From JAHHUH01 sp045123075 (GTDB lineage: Bacteria > Bacillota > Negativicutes > Acidaminococcales > Acidaminococcaceae), in the NCBI GenBank assembly GCA_045123075.1, contig JBGVIJ010000048.1:1-15819 (forward strand): a DNA stretch of 15,819 nucleotides, written 5' to 3'. Below the pieces are notes generated by a model that saw only the letters and a list, made by a program, of their open reading frames with translations, did no database searches and was not told the DNA's origin. How positions within the stretch are numbered: the first letter of the stretch is position 1; each line of letters opens with the position of its first letter. This document shows positions 6,893-14,044 of the stretch, piece after piece. Both the position numbers and the translations under genes were made by a program.

Positions 6893-7876
6893 TTAGTTTT
6901 GATATTGAATAGCCAACGTTTTATCCAACGGATAGCTTACCAGTTTGTTTCCATCCAAATCGACTCTGCGCATATCAACCGCGCAAACTTGGCTGTTTTC
7001 GTAGGTGGTGTAGTAATAAATTCCTTTATCTACGTTACAGCAGGAGCTGTAGATAGTTTTTTCATAAAGGTCTTTACCCATATGAACAATGCCATTTTGC
7101 ATTTCTACTGATTTTAAGATATGGAAGAATTGGCTCACGCTTTCTGCTTCGCTATCGCCAGATACGGAGTTGAGTTTTACGAAGGTAGCTTTTACGAAGC
7201 GAGACATAGAAGAAGTATCTCCCGGTAAGCCTAATCCACCCATACCGTTAGAATACAAGTCTAATTCTAACGGATGCGCTGTTCCGCCAAAGGTGTTTTG
7301 TGGTTGTTCGCTAGAAAGGCGCATATAATTGTTAAGGTTAAAAATTTGATGTTCAAAGGTAGGATTGTTGGTAAGCACGCCAACAGGATTGTTGTAAATT
7401 TTGATTCCGTCCTTTACAGATTCTAGGGTAATGGAACGTTCTTTATCTGCAATAATCCAGTGTAGAGGAGATAGGGGAAGTTTGTCGCTAAAGTCTTCGT
7501 TCAAAAGGTTAATGCGTTTCAAAAGCACTTCAGCTTCGCAAACTGTTGTGCATTGACCTAAAATCCAAGGGATAAGTTCAAAGGGAGTTACGTTGTCTTT
7601 GCCTTCTGTATTAGGTTTGTAGTCTGCATTTTCAGGAAAGTTTAAACCAGCAATGCTCAAGCCTTTTTCGTTAGTAGCATCATAATAGAGAGGGTAATCA
7701 TCTGCTACGTACGCCATGCCAATAATGGCATAGTGGTTTACTAGCGCGCCCATCTTTCTAAAATTAAAGACATAGTTGCGTGGAGTAATAGTTACGGTTT
7801 CGTTATAAGAAAATTGTAAGTCTAAGTTTCTGCCAAAGTAGTGGTCTTTGGTTGCATAAGTGATTGCTGTACACAT
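6893..7876 (-). CDS. bsh: Choloylglycine hydrolase family protein, likely bile salt hydrolase
   Basis: This Ntn-hydrolase splits glycine or taurine from conjugated bile acids in the cytoplasm of gut bacteria. The 327-residue protein has the usual length and starts MCTAIT, so Cys2 becomes the N-terminal nucleophile after Met removal. The active-site set is present: Cys2, Arg16, Asp19, Asn79, Asn170 or Asn171 in LTNNPTF, and Arg226 in GLGLPGDTSSMSRF. Asn79 favours bile salt hydrolase over penicillin V acylase, which tends to carry Tyr there; that is family knowledge, and the substrate itself is inferred. The start at 7876 is preceded by AAAGGA with 9-10 nt spacing. No signal peptide is visible. 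It is monocistronic, separated from nadE by a terminator and convergent with tctA. Confidence 0.92.
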   Translation of the reverse strand: MCTAITYATKDHYFGRNLDLQFSYNETVTITPRNYVFNFRKMGALVNHYAIIGMAYVADDYPLYYDATNEKGLSIAGLNFPENADYKPNTEGKDNVTPFELIPWILGQCTTVCEAEVLLKRINLLNEDFSDKLPLSPLHWIIADKERSITLESVKDGIKIYNNPVGVLTNNPTFEHQIFNLNNYMRLSSEQPQNTFGGTAHPLELDLYSNGMGGLGLPGDTSSMSRFVKATFVKLNSVSGDSEAESVSQFFHILKSVEMQNGIVHMGKDLYEKTIYSSCCNVDKGIYYYTTYENSQVCAVDMRRVDLDGNKLVSYPLDKTLAIQYQN

Positions 7877-7929
7877 AGGGCACCATCCTTTAATTTATAG
7901 AGAAGTGTTAAAATTTCCACGTGCTTCAT

Positions 7930-7968
7930 CAAAATAGCTCTCTTTAATTTTACAACGAGAGAATTTTG
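7930..7968. promoter_or_regulatory. Dyad upstream of bsh, possible operator
   Basis: CAAAAT (7930-7935) plus CTCTC (7938-7942) mirror GAGAG (7957-7961) plus ATTTTG (7963-7968) around a 14-nt AT-rich centre. The dyad lies 54-92 bp upstream of the bsh start codon, where an operator or an upstream activator site would be expected. It could also be a decayed hairpin behind nadE. The rest of the 7877-8074 gap holds the nadE terminator; no convincing -35/-10 pair for bsh was found. Confidence 0.3.
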
Positions 7969-8019
7969 AGTATGTGTTATTACTATGGCGGATTATCAAT
8001 AAAAGTTTTATATCTGTAA

Positions 8020-8056
8020 AAATAAGAGAGGCTAGGACGAAGTGTCTTAGCCTCTT
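8020..8056 (-). terminator. Intrinsic terminator of nadE
   Basis: AGAGGCTAGGAC (8027-8038) pairs with GTCTTAGCCTCT (8044-8055) over 12 bp with one G-T wobble and a 5-nt loop. Read on the minus strand it is followed by CTTATTTTTA. It lies about 20 bp past the nadE stop and separates nadE from bsh. Confidence 0.87.
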
Positions 8057-8074
8057 AAAATTTATAGAAGTATT

Positions 8075-9967
8075 TTATTTTAACAGTTCTTCTTTTAATT
8101 GGTAGTACTCTCTGGAGAAGTAAGGAGTAAGCTGCGCTTCACGGTGGTCGTAGCCAAAAGCACGCTTGGTGATGGACATGATGGGCGGTGCTTGAATACG
8201 TTTAGCAACGCTAAAGCCTGCAAAAAGTTTCCACCAACGCTCCAAGTCTTCGATGAATTCAGCAGGGGTGGAGAACGCATTAGCGATTACTTCTTCTTTA
8301 CAACCAAGTTCTTCTGCCAATGTTCCTGCTTTATACCAACGGAGTACATCTGCAGGAGTGGTCTTGTGCCAATTTTCTACGAAGGATGCTAAAAGGTAAT
8401 CATGGTATTCGTAGATGAGAGGATCGCCGCCAGTTCCGACAGTTTGGGCATCGGAAAGTTCTGCACTAGGACGAATGGTGAAGATTTCCGCAGGAATGAC
8501 TTCACGTTTGAAGATTACTTCGTTCATATAACGACCAAGTGCATAAACTTGATGCTTCCACAAATCGCCAATCATTGCCAACGCACCGCAGATGTCACCA
8601 TAGAAGGTACAGTAACCAACAGTGATTTCTGCTTTGTTGGAGTTACAGGAGAAGGCACCACCAAAAGCTGCGGATGCTGCTGCGATAATGCGTGCACCTC
8701 TGTCGCGAGCTTGGATGTTTTCTTTTACGATGTTGCTAAGTGTAAGGTTGAAGCTGCTACCATCTGCCATATTAGTAATGGGGGTTGTGGTAAGCTGTTC
8801 TTCAGTATGCTCACAGCTATGGGAGATAGGGACTACTGCGTAGTTAGCTCCCAAGTTTTTCGCAAGGTTATAAGCAATGTTTTTAGTGGTTTCGGAATTG
8901 TAGGGAGAGGGCAGGTTAATGAGCAGTACATTTTCTGCACCTAAGATATCTGCATACATAGCTGCGGTGATAGCAGAATCGATACCGCCACTCAAACCGA
9001 TGGTCATCTTTTTGATACCACATTGGTTCAAGAATTTTTCTGTGCCGTAGCGCAGGGATTTGTAAATAGATTCTGGTTCTTGGGGCAGAGCTGCAACGCT
9101 GTTTTCGCCAACGAAGGAGCCTGTTTCAGTATCCCAAGTACATTCTAAAAGTGTATCTGCATACATTTCAGCAGAGGTAATCAGAGTACCGTCTGCATTA
9201 TAGGCAGATGAGCAACCGTCATAAGTGAAGACGTTTTTGCCATTATTTTGGATACCTACGTTATTGCAATACACAAGGGGAACGCCTGCTTCTTTAGCTT
9301 GCGCACCAAAAAGTTTGTTACGCTTTTTGTTCTTGCCTAAGCTGTAGGGAGAGCAGGAAAGGTTAAAGAGAATTTCTGCACCATTATTCGACAAGGTTTG
9401 GGGAACATTAAGGTGGTAGTTTTCTGTCCAACCATCTTCGCAAATCATCAAGCCAACCTTAATTTGTTTGTCGCGAATGGTAATTTCTAAAGGTTGGAGC
9501 GCTTCTGCAACTACAGCGTCTTCTTCAGCACAAAGTTTTTGTAAGCTGTAGAAGTAGCGGTAATCGTCAAACTCACGGTAGTTGGGCAGGGAGTTTTTAA
9601 TAATAAAGTTTCGGCCCATGTAACCGCCAATGACTTTGCCGTTTTGACAAGCAAAGGCAGCGTTGTACTTACGCAAACGTCCGTCTTCGTTGAGCTTGTC
9701 TTTTTCAAAAGCAACATTGCCAAACATAATGCATAAGTCAGTAGAAGCTTCTACGATTTTTTCTGCATAGTATTGGCAATCATCAAGGAAGGTTTGTTGT
9801 TCCCAAAGGTCACCAATGAGGTAACCGGGGATGCACATTTCAGGAAGCAATAAAATATCCGCCTGCTTTTCTTTAGCGGCAGAGATAAGTTCTAATATTC
9901 TTTTATAGTTTTCATCAGGGCGTCCGGGAATTACATCCATTTGCCCGCAAATTATCTTAATAAGCAC
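8075..9967 (-). CDS. nadE: Glutamine-dependent NAD(+) synthetase
   Basis: NadE makes NAD from nicotinic acid adenine dinucleotide and ATP, using ammonia released from glutamine by its own N-terminal domain. From the chosen start the protein has 630 residues. The N-terminal nitrilase-like amidase half has a Glu-Lys-Cys triad at Glu43 (LLPEM), Lys124 (IIKNSLPNY) and Cys176 (MICEDGW). The C-terminal synthetase half has the ATP-pyrophosphatase loop SGGIDSA at 326-332. I place the start at GTG 9967 because the GAGG at 9975-9978 then lies 7 nt upstream; a GTG two codons earlier (9973) is only 1 nt from it. It is divergent from ybaK with overlapping promoters and has its own terminator. Confidence 0.95.
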   Translation of the reverse strand: MLIKIICGQMDVIPGRPDENYKRILELISAAKEKQADILLLPEMCIPGYLIGDLWEQQTFLDDCQYYAEKIVEASTDLCIMFGNVAFEKDKLNEDGRLRKYNAAFACQNGKVIGGYMGRNFIIKNSLPNYREFDDYRYFYSLQKLCAEEDAVVAEALQPLEITIRDKQIKVGLMICEDGWTENYHLNVPQTLSNNGAEILFNLSCSPYSLGKNKKRNKLFGAQAKEAGVPLVYCNNVGIQNNGKNVFTYDGCSSAYNADGTLITSAEMYADTLLECTWDTETGSFVGENSVAALPQEPESIYKSLRYGTEKFLNQCGIKKMTIGLSGGIDSAITAAMYADILGAENVLLINLPSPYNSETTKNIAYNLAKNLGANYAVVPISHSCEHTEEQLTTTPITNMADGSSFNLTLSNIVKENIQARDRGARIIAAASAAFGGAFSCNSNKAEITVGYCTFYGDICGALAMIGDLWKHQVYALGRYMNEVIFKREVIPAEIFTIRPSAELSDAQTVGTGGDPLIYEYHDYLLASFVENWHKTTPADVLRWYKAGTLAEELGCKEEVIANAFSTPAEFIEDLERWWKLFAGFSVAKRIQAPPIMSITKRAFGYDHREAQLTPYFSREYYQLKEELLK

Positions 9968-9974
9968 TTGCACA

Positions 9975-9978
9975 CCTC
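9975..9978 (-). promoter_or_regulatory. nadE ribosome-binding site, decides the start
   Basis: GAGG on the minus strand is 7 nt before the GTG at 9967 and only 1 nt before the GTG at 9973. The downstream codon is therefore the likely initiator, removing two residues from the longest open frame. Confidence 0.65.
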
Positions 9979-9983
9979 GTTAG

Positions 9984-10012
9984 TTGCAATTAAACATATC
10001 TGATGATATTAT
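9984..10012 (+). promoter_or_regulatory. Likely promoter of ybaK
   Basis: TTGCAA (9984-9989) and TATTAT (10007-10012) with a 17-bp spacer match consensus at four and five of six bases. Transcription would start near 10019, just inside the longest open frame (ATG at 10018), which supports the later TTG start at 10057. Confidence 0.55.
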
Positions 10013-10016
10013 AGCA
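10008..10016 (-). promoter_or_regulatory. Extended -10 promoter of nadE
   Basis: On the minus strand the bases read TGC-TATAAT, a perfect -10 hexamer with the TGn extension. No good -35 is seen, which extended -10 promoters tolerate. Transcription would begin near 10001, giving a leader of about 34 nt. It overlaps the plus-strand -10 of ybaK. Confidence 0.65.
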
Positions 10017-10040
10017 AATGTGGAGTAATTATGCCACTTT

Positions 10041-10048
10041 GGAGGAGG
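10041..10048 (+). promoter_or_regulatory. ybaK ribosome-binding site, decides the start
   Basis: GGAGGAGG is a near-ideal Shine-Dalgarno sequence 8 nt before TTG 10057. The upstream in-frame ATG at 10018 has no such site and would add 13 residues absent from typical family members. Confidence 0.8.
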
Positions 10049-10056
10049 TTTTTACC

Positions 10057-10539
10057 TTGAAACATAACAAAAAAACTAATGCTGCTCGCATTTTAGATGA
10101 TATGAATATTACTTACCGCATCATGGAATATGAGGTGGATGAAAATAATCTTGACGCAGTGCATGTTGCCAATTCTGTTGGTATGCCTGCGGAGCAAGTG
10201 TTCAAAACTTTAGTTATTCGTGGCGATAAAACCGGTGTCCTTTTCGCAGTTATCCCCGGCAATGGGGAACTGGACTTAAAAGCTTTGGCAAAAGTAAGTG
10301 GCAACAAACGCACTGAGCTTGTGCCCTTGAAAGAAGTTTTACCTTTGACTGGTTATATCCGTGGTGGTTGTACCTCTTTAGGTGCTAAGAAAAATTACCC
10401 TGTATTTATTGATGAAACTTGCGTGCTGTGGGATGAAATGGCAGTGAGTGCAGGGCAACGAGGGATGCAACTTGTACTTGCTCCTGACGATTTAGTACGC
10501 GCGACTAACGCTACTGTTGCACCGCTCATCTTTGAGTGA
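10057..10539 (+). CDS. ybaK: Cys-tRNA(Pro)/Cys-tRNA(Cys) deacylase, YbaK/EbsC family
   Basis: YbaK clears cysteine wrongly attached to tRNA(Pro) by prolyl-tRNA synthetase, a trans-editing role in the cytoplasm. From the TTG start the protein has 160 residues, almost the length of E. coli YbaK. Features seen are the N-terminal KTNAARILDD segment, the core VFKTLVIRG with Lys50 at the position of the key lysine of Haemophilus YbaK, and GYIRGGCTSLGAKKNYP followed by SAGQRGMQLVLAP near the C-terminus. The KTNA N-terminus is the usual beginning of the family, which supports dropping the 13 upstream codons. It is divergent from nadE and 69 nt before thrC, which has its own promoter. Confidence 0.93.
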   Translation: MKHNKKTNAARILDDMNITYRIMEYEVDENNLDAVHVANSVGMPAEQVFKTLVIRGDKTGVLFAVIPGNGELDLKALAKVSGNKRTELVPLKEVLPLTGYIRGGCTSLGAKKNYPVFIDETCVLWDEMAVSAGQRGMQLVLAPDDLVRATNATVAPLIFE

Positions 10540-10545
10540 TGACAC

Positions 10546-10574
10546 TTGTCCATTTACAGGAAATGTGGTATTAT
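10546..10574 (+). promoter_or_regulatory. Likely promoter of thrC
   Basis: TTGTCC (10546-10551), a 17-bp spacer and TATTAT (10569-10574) preceded by TGG (10566-10568, an extended -10) form a plausible promoter in the 69-bp gap after ybaK. A small GACA-CT-TGTC dyad (10541-10550) overlaps the -35. No leader peptide or attenuator is visible. Confidence 0.55.
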
Positions 10575-10608
10575 CATTTTAATAATTTGAAAGTTAGGTG
10601 TTTTATAT

Positions 10609-12099
10609 ATGTTATTTGTAAGTACTCGTGGCAAAACTGATTTAGTTAGCGCTTCCCACGCCATTACTCGTGGCTTGGCAGGCGATGGCGGTTTGTTTGT
10701 TCCCAAACGTTTCCCGCAAATTCGCTTAGGCGATATTAAAGCAATGGAAAAGAAACCTTACACTGAACGTGCAGTAGATATCTTGTTGCAATTCTTGACT
10801 GATTTCACCGAAGATGAACTGCGTGAATGTGTAACCAACGCTTATGCTCCCGAAAAATTTGGTGGCGAACCTGCACCTTTGGTAAAAGTTAATGCTAACA
10901 CTTCCGTATTGGAACTGTGGCATGGTCCTACTTCTGCTTTTAAAGATATGGCATTGCAACTTTTGCCCCACGTTCTCACTAAAGCAATTGCTAAGACTGG
11001 CGAAAAACATAAGGTTGTAATTCTTGTTGCTACTTCCGGTGATACAGGTAAAGCTGCTCTGGAAGGTTTCGCTGATGTTGAAGGCACTGAAATTATCGTT
11101 TTCTATCCCAGCCAAGGTGTAAGCGATATTCAAAAACGTCAAATGATTACCCAAATGGGCAAGAACGTTAAAGTTTTTGGTATTGAAGGTAATTTTGATG
11201 ATGCACAACGTGGCGTAAAAGAAATCTTTGGTAACGATGCGTTGGCTACTGAACTGGAAGAAAAAGGTTACGCTTTCTCCTCTGCTAACTCCATTAACTG
11301 GGGACGCCTTGTACCGCAAATCGTTTACTATTTCAGCGCTTATGTTGATGCTGTTAAAGCAGGCAGCATTAAAATGGGTGACAGCATTAACTTTGTTGTT
11401 CCCACTGGTAACTTTGGTAATATTCTTGCTGGCTACTATGCTAAGTTGATGGGCTTGCCTGTGGAACGTTTGCTGTGTGCATCTAACAGTAATAATGTTC
11501 TTACTGATTTCATTAACACCGGTGTATATGACAAACGCCGTGAATTTTTCAAAACAGTTTCTCCTTCCATGGATATTCTTGTTTCCAGTAACTTGGAACG
11601 TTTGCTTTACGCAATTACCAATGAAAACGCAGAAAAAGTTGCTGCATTGATGGATAAACTGAACACTGAAGGCAGCTACAAAATTGAAGAAGAACATTTG
11701 AAAATTATTCAAAGTGAATTCTTCGCAGCTTGGGTTGACGAAGTTGAAACTAAAGAAGCAATCGCTCGCGTTTATAGTGATTACAACTATTTGATGGATA
11801 CTCATACTGCAGTTGCTTGGCGTGCTTTGGAAAAATATCGTCTGCTGACCAGCGACGAAACCTTTACCATCGTACTTTCTACTGCTAGCCCGTATAAGTT
11901 CTGTGACAGCGTACTGGAAGCTTTGGAAGACAAAAAGCAAGCTGAAACTGAACCTTTCGCATTGCTCCGTAAATTAAACGAAAAAACTAATGCTCCCATT
12001 CCTGAAAGAATGTTGGCTTTGGAAACCATGCCTGTTTTGCACAGTGATGTTATCCCTGCTGACACTATGGAAGCAGCAGTAGTTGAATATTTGAAATAA
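10609..12099 (+). CDS. thrC: Threonine synthase
   Basis: ThrC is the pyridoxal-phosphate enzyme that turns O-phosphohomoserine into threonine, the last step of threonine synthesis. The 496-residue protein matches the longer bacterial class. It starts MLFVSTRGKTDLVSASHAI with GLAGDGGLFVP. The cofactor lysine is Lys112 in the HGPTSAFKDMALQ motif, and VATSGDTGKAA and PTGNFGNILAGYYAKLMG are the further PLP phosphate-binding and substrate regions. A weak AGGTG site lies 8 nt before the ATG. The other threonine genes (hom, thrB) are not in the window, so it is apparently a stand-alone unit. It ends at a terminator shared with pepF. Confidence 0.96.
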   Translation: MLFVSTRGKTDLVSASHAITRGLAGDGGLFVPKRFPQIRLGDIKAMEKKPYTERAVDILLQFLTDFTEDELRECVTNAYAPEKFGGEPAPLVKVNANTSVLELWHGPTSAFKDMALQLLPHVLTKAIAKTGEKHKVVILVATSGDTGKAALEGFADVEGTEIIVFYPSQGVSDIQKRQMITQMGKNVKVFGIEGNFDDAQRGVKEIFGNDALATELEEKGYAFSSANSINWGRLVPQIVYYFSAYVDAVKAGSIKMGDSINFVVPTGNFGNILAGYYAKLMGLPVERLLCASNSNNVLTDFINTGVYDKRREFFKTVSPSMDILVSSNLERLLYAITNENAEKVAALMDKLNTEGSYKIEEEHLKIIQSEFFAAWVDEVETKEAIARVYSDYNYLMDTHTAVAWRALEKYRLLTSDETFTIVLSTASPYKFCDSVLEALEDKKQAETEPFALLRKLNEKTNAPIPERMLALETMPVLHSDVIPADTMEAAVVEYLK

Positions 12100-12105
12100 A
12101 AATTA

Positions 12106-12146
12106 GAGGCTTACTTCGGAAGATGAAGTAAGCCTCATTTTATTTG
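12106..12146 (+). terminator. Bidirectional terminator between thrC and pepF
   Basis: GAGGCTTACTTC (12106-12117) pairs perfectly with GAAGTAAGCCTC (12125-12136) over 12 bp with a 7-nt loop. ATTTTATTTG follows on the plus strand, and on the minus strand the hairpin is followed by TAATTTTTATTT, so it can end both convergent genes. Confidence 0.92.
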
Positions 12147-12150
12147 TGGT

Positions 12151-13971
12151 TTATTTTCCTAAAAGTTTTTTTAATTCAGCAACCTTTTCTGCAAATTTTT
12201 GCAAGGTTACGGTTACAGGTTGGGGAGTGTTCAAATCAACACCAGCGTTTTTAAGAATGTTGAGGGAGTAGTCACTACCACCTGCGTGGAGGAAGCCTAA
12301 GTATTTTTCTACAGCGCTTTCTTCACCGTTCAGGATGCTTGCGGCAAAGGCAGTTGCTGCACTGTAGCCGGTTGCGTATTTGTAAACGTAGAAGGGAGTG
12401 TAGAAGTGGGGGATTCTGCTCCATTCGCTGGCAAGTTCTTGATCAACGGTAAGAGCTTCGCCGTAGTAGCGTTTGTTGCTGTCAATCCAGTAGTTTTCCA
12501 ATTTCTCTGCTTGAAGGGTACGGCCTGCAGTGATTTCGCTATGGATGAACTTTTCAAATTCTGCAAATTGTACTTGGCGGTATACGGTAGTACGTACTGC
12601 TTCTAAGAATTGGTTGAGCAGATAAATCTTTTGGTTATCGTCTGCGTGTTGCAAAGTGTGTTCCAAAAGAAGAATTTCGTTAGTAGTGGAAGCAACTTCC
12701 GCGCAGAAGATGGTGTAATCTGCATTGATGTAGGTTTGCGCACTGCTGGAGAAATAGCTGTGGAGTGCGTGTCCCATTTCGTGAGCGATGGTGGAGATGC
12801 TGTTGTAGCGTTTTTGGTAGTTAAGGAGTACGAAGGGGTGAACGCCATATACGCCCCAAGAGTAGGCGCCGGAGCGTTTGCCTTTGTTTTCGTAAATATC
12901 AATCCAACCTTCGCTAAAACCTTTTTTCAAGGTTGTGATGTATTTTTCACCGAGAGGTTGTAACGCATCTACAATCTTTTCGCAAGCTTCGTCGAAGTCG
13001 CAAGCGAAGCTATCGCCTGCGTTGGAAAGGGGAACGTAAATGTCGTAGGGGTGCAGTTCTTCGAAACCAAGCACGTCTTTTTTTATTTGCATATATTCGT
13101 GCAAGGGTGCAAGGTTGTCGTGAACAGTTTGAATCAAGCCATCGTAGAGAGAAGTTGGGATGTTGTCCGCTGCAAGAGAAGCGGTTAAAGTATCGGGATA
13201 TTTGTGAGCAGTAGCGTAGAAGTTAGCACTGCGGCAGCTGCCGGTCAAAGTGCTTGCCAAAGTGTTGCGGTATTTATGGTAAGTACCCATCAAACCTTGG
13301 AAGGAGTTTTTACGCAATTCTCTATCAGGAGAAGTCATATTCAAAAGGTAGTTGCCTTCGCTGACAGTTGCTTCGTTGCCGTTGCCGTCGGTAATTTTGG
13401 GGAACTGCATATCTGCACTAACAAGGGAGCGGAAAGCAGTTGCTGCAGTACCGGTAGCAAGGCGGCTGTGAGCTAAGAGTTCTTCCATTTGCGCAGGCAG
13501 GATGTGGTCGGCAAGACGCACCAAATTTTCAATATAGTATTTGTAATTAGCAAGAGCAGGTTCAGTTGCCAGCATCTCTGCTAATTTTTCTTTATCGAGT
13601 GCCAAAATTTCAGGTTCGATGAAGGAATTGGTGTTACTAAATTCTGCAGCCAAAGCTTCTGCTTCACCGGAGAGTGCTTGCATATGTTGGTCAGTATTAT
13701 CTGCGTCTTGTTGCAAGCGAGCGTAAGCATAGATTTTTTCAACCATTTGTGCCAATTCGTCTTGCATCATCAAAGCGGCAGCCATTACTTTAGCATCACC
13801 AAGTAAACCTTTAAATTCGCTCAGTACGGGCAATTTTGCTTTCAGTTCATCGCAAGCTTCTTTCCACGCAGTTTCATCAATATAAATATCACTAACACGC
13901 CATTTGCAGTCAGCAGGAATGTCTGCACGAGTAACGCTGCTGCCGTGGGCGGGAACAATTTTCTCAGTCAT
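12151..13971 (-). CDS. pepF: Oligoendopeptidase F, M3B zinc metallopeptidase
   Basis: PepF degrades medium-sized peptides in the cytoplasm. The 606-residue protein has the normal family length (about 600). The zinc site is seen as His397-Glu398-Met-Gly-His401 (HEMGH), with Glu425 in FCAEVASTTNE as the third ligand. The N-terminal half is helical and charged as in M3 enzymes; the conserved GKRSGAYSWG and HPFVLLNYQ segments precede the zinc motif. The ATG at 13971 has AAGGAG (13981-13986 on the minus strand) at 9-nt spacing. There is no signal peptide. It is divergent from the radical SAM gene and convergent with thrC. Confidence 0.96.
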   Translation of the reverse strand: MTEKIVPAHGSSVTRADIPADCKWRVSDIYIDETAWKEACDELKAKLPVLSEFKGLLGDAKVMAAALMMQDELAQMVEKIYAYARLQQDADNTDQHMQALSGEAEALAAEFSNTNSFIEPEILALDKEKLAEMLATEPALANYKYYIENLVRLADHILPAQMEELLAHSRLATGTAATAFRSLVSADMQFPKITDGNGNEATVSEGNYLLNMTSPDRELRKNSFQGLMGTYHKYRNTLASTLTGSCRSANFYATAHKYPDTLTASLAADNIPTSLYDGLIQTVHDNLAPLHEYMQIKKDVLGFEELHPYDIYVPLSNAGDSFACDFDEACEKIVDALQPLGEKYITTLKKGFSEGWIDIYENKGKRSGAYSWGVYGVHPFVLLNYQKRYNSISTIAHEMGHALHSYFSSSAQTYINADYTIFCAEVASTTNEILLLEHTLQHADDNQKIYLLNQFLEAVRTTVYRQVQFAEFEKFIHSEITAGRTLQAEKLENYWIDSNKRYYGEALTVDQELASEWSRIPHFYTPFYVYKYATGYSAATAFAASILNGEESAVEKYLGFLHAGGSDYSLNILKNAGVDLNTPQPVTVTLQKFAEKVAELKKLLGK

Positions 13972-13984
13972 TATATTTCACTCC

Positions 13985-14016
13985 TTGCAAAATCAAAATT
14001 ATTACTTTACTATTAT
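13985..14016 (+). promoter_or_regulatory. Possible promoter of the radical SAM gene
   Basis: TTGCAA (13985-13990) is followed after 17 bp by TACTAT (14008-14013), or after 20 bp by the better hexamer TATTAT (14011-14016). Neither pairing is ideal. TTGCAA also overlaps the pepF ribosome-binding region. Confidence 0.35.
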
Positions 14017-14020
14017 ATCA
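14012..14020 (-). promoter_or_regulatory. Extended -10 promoter of pepF
   Basis: The minus strand reads TGA-TATAAT, a perfect extended -10 about 40 bp before the pepF start codon. No good -35 is seen. It overlaps possible plus-strand -10 boxes of the divergent gene. Confidence 0.6.
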
Positions 14021-14044
14021 TACGTTGGAAAAAGGAGCAGAAAA

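Noticed and set aside
10541..10550. GACA-CT-TGTC dyad at the thrC promoter as an operator
   Set aside because: Four-base arms are too short to stand out from chance; it is mentioned only with the promoter.
10726..11940. 404-codon minus-strand frame opposite thrC
   Set aside because: It is Phe/Ser/Asn-rich with no domain-like motif and lies fully antisense to a well-conserved threonine synthase.
13904..14044. 47-codon upstream extension of the radical SAM gene
   Set aside because: It overlaps the 5' end of pepF and the shared promoter spacer, and the ATG at 14045 has an ideal ribosome-binding site and begins the family-conserved sequence.
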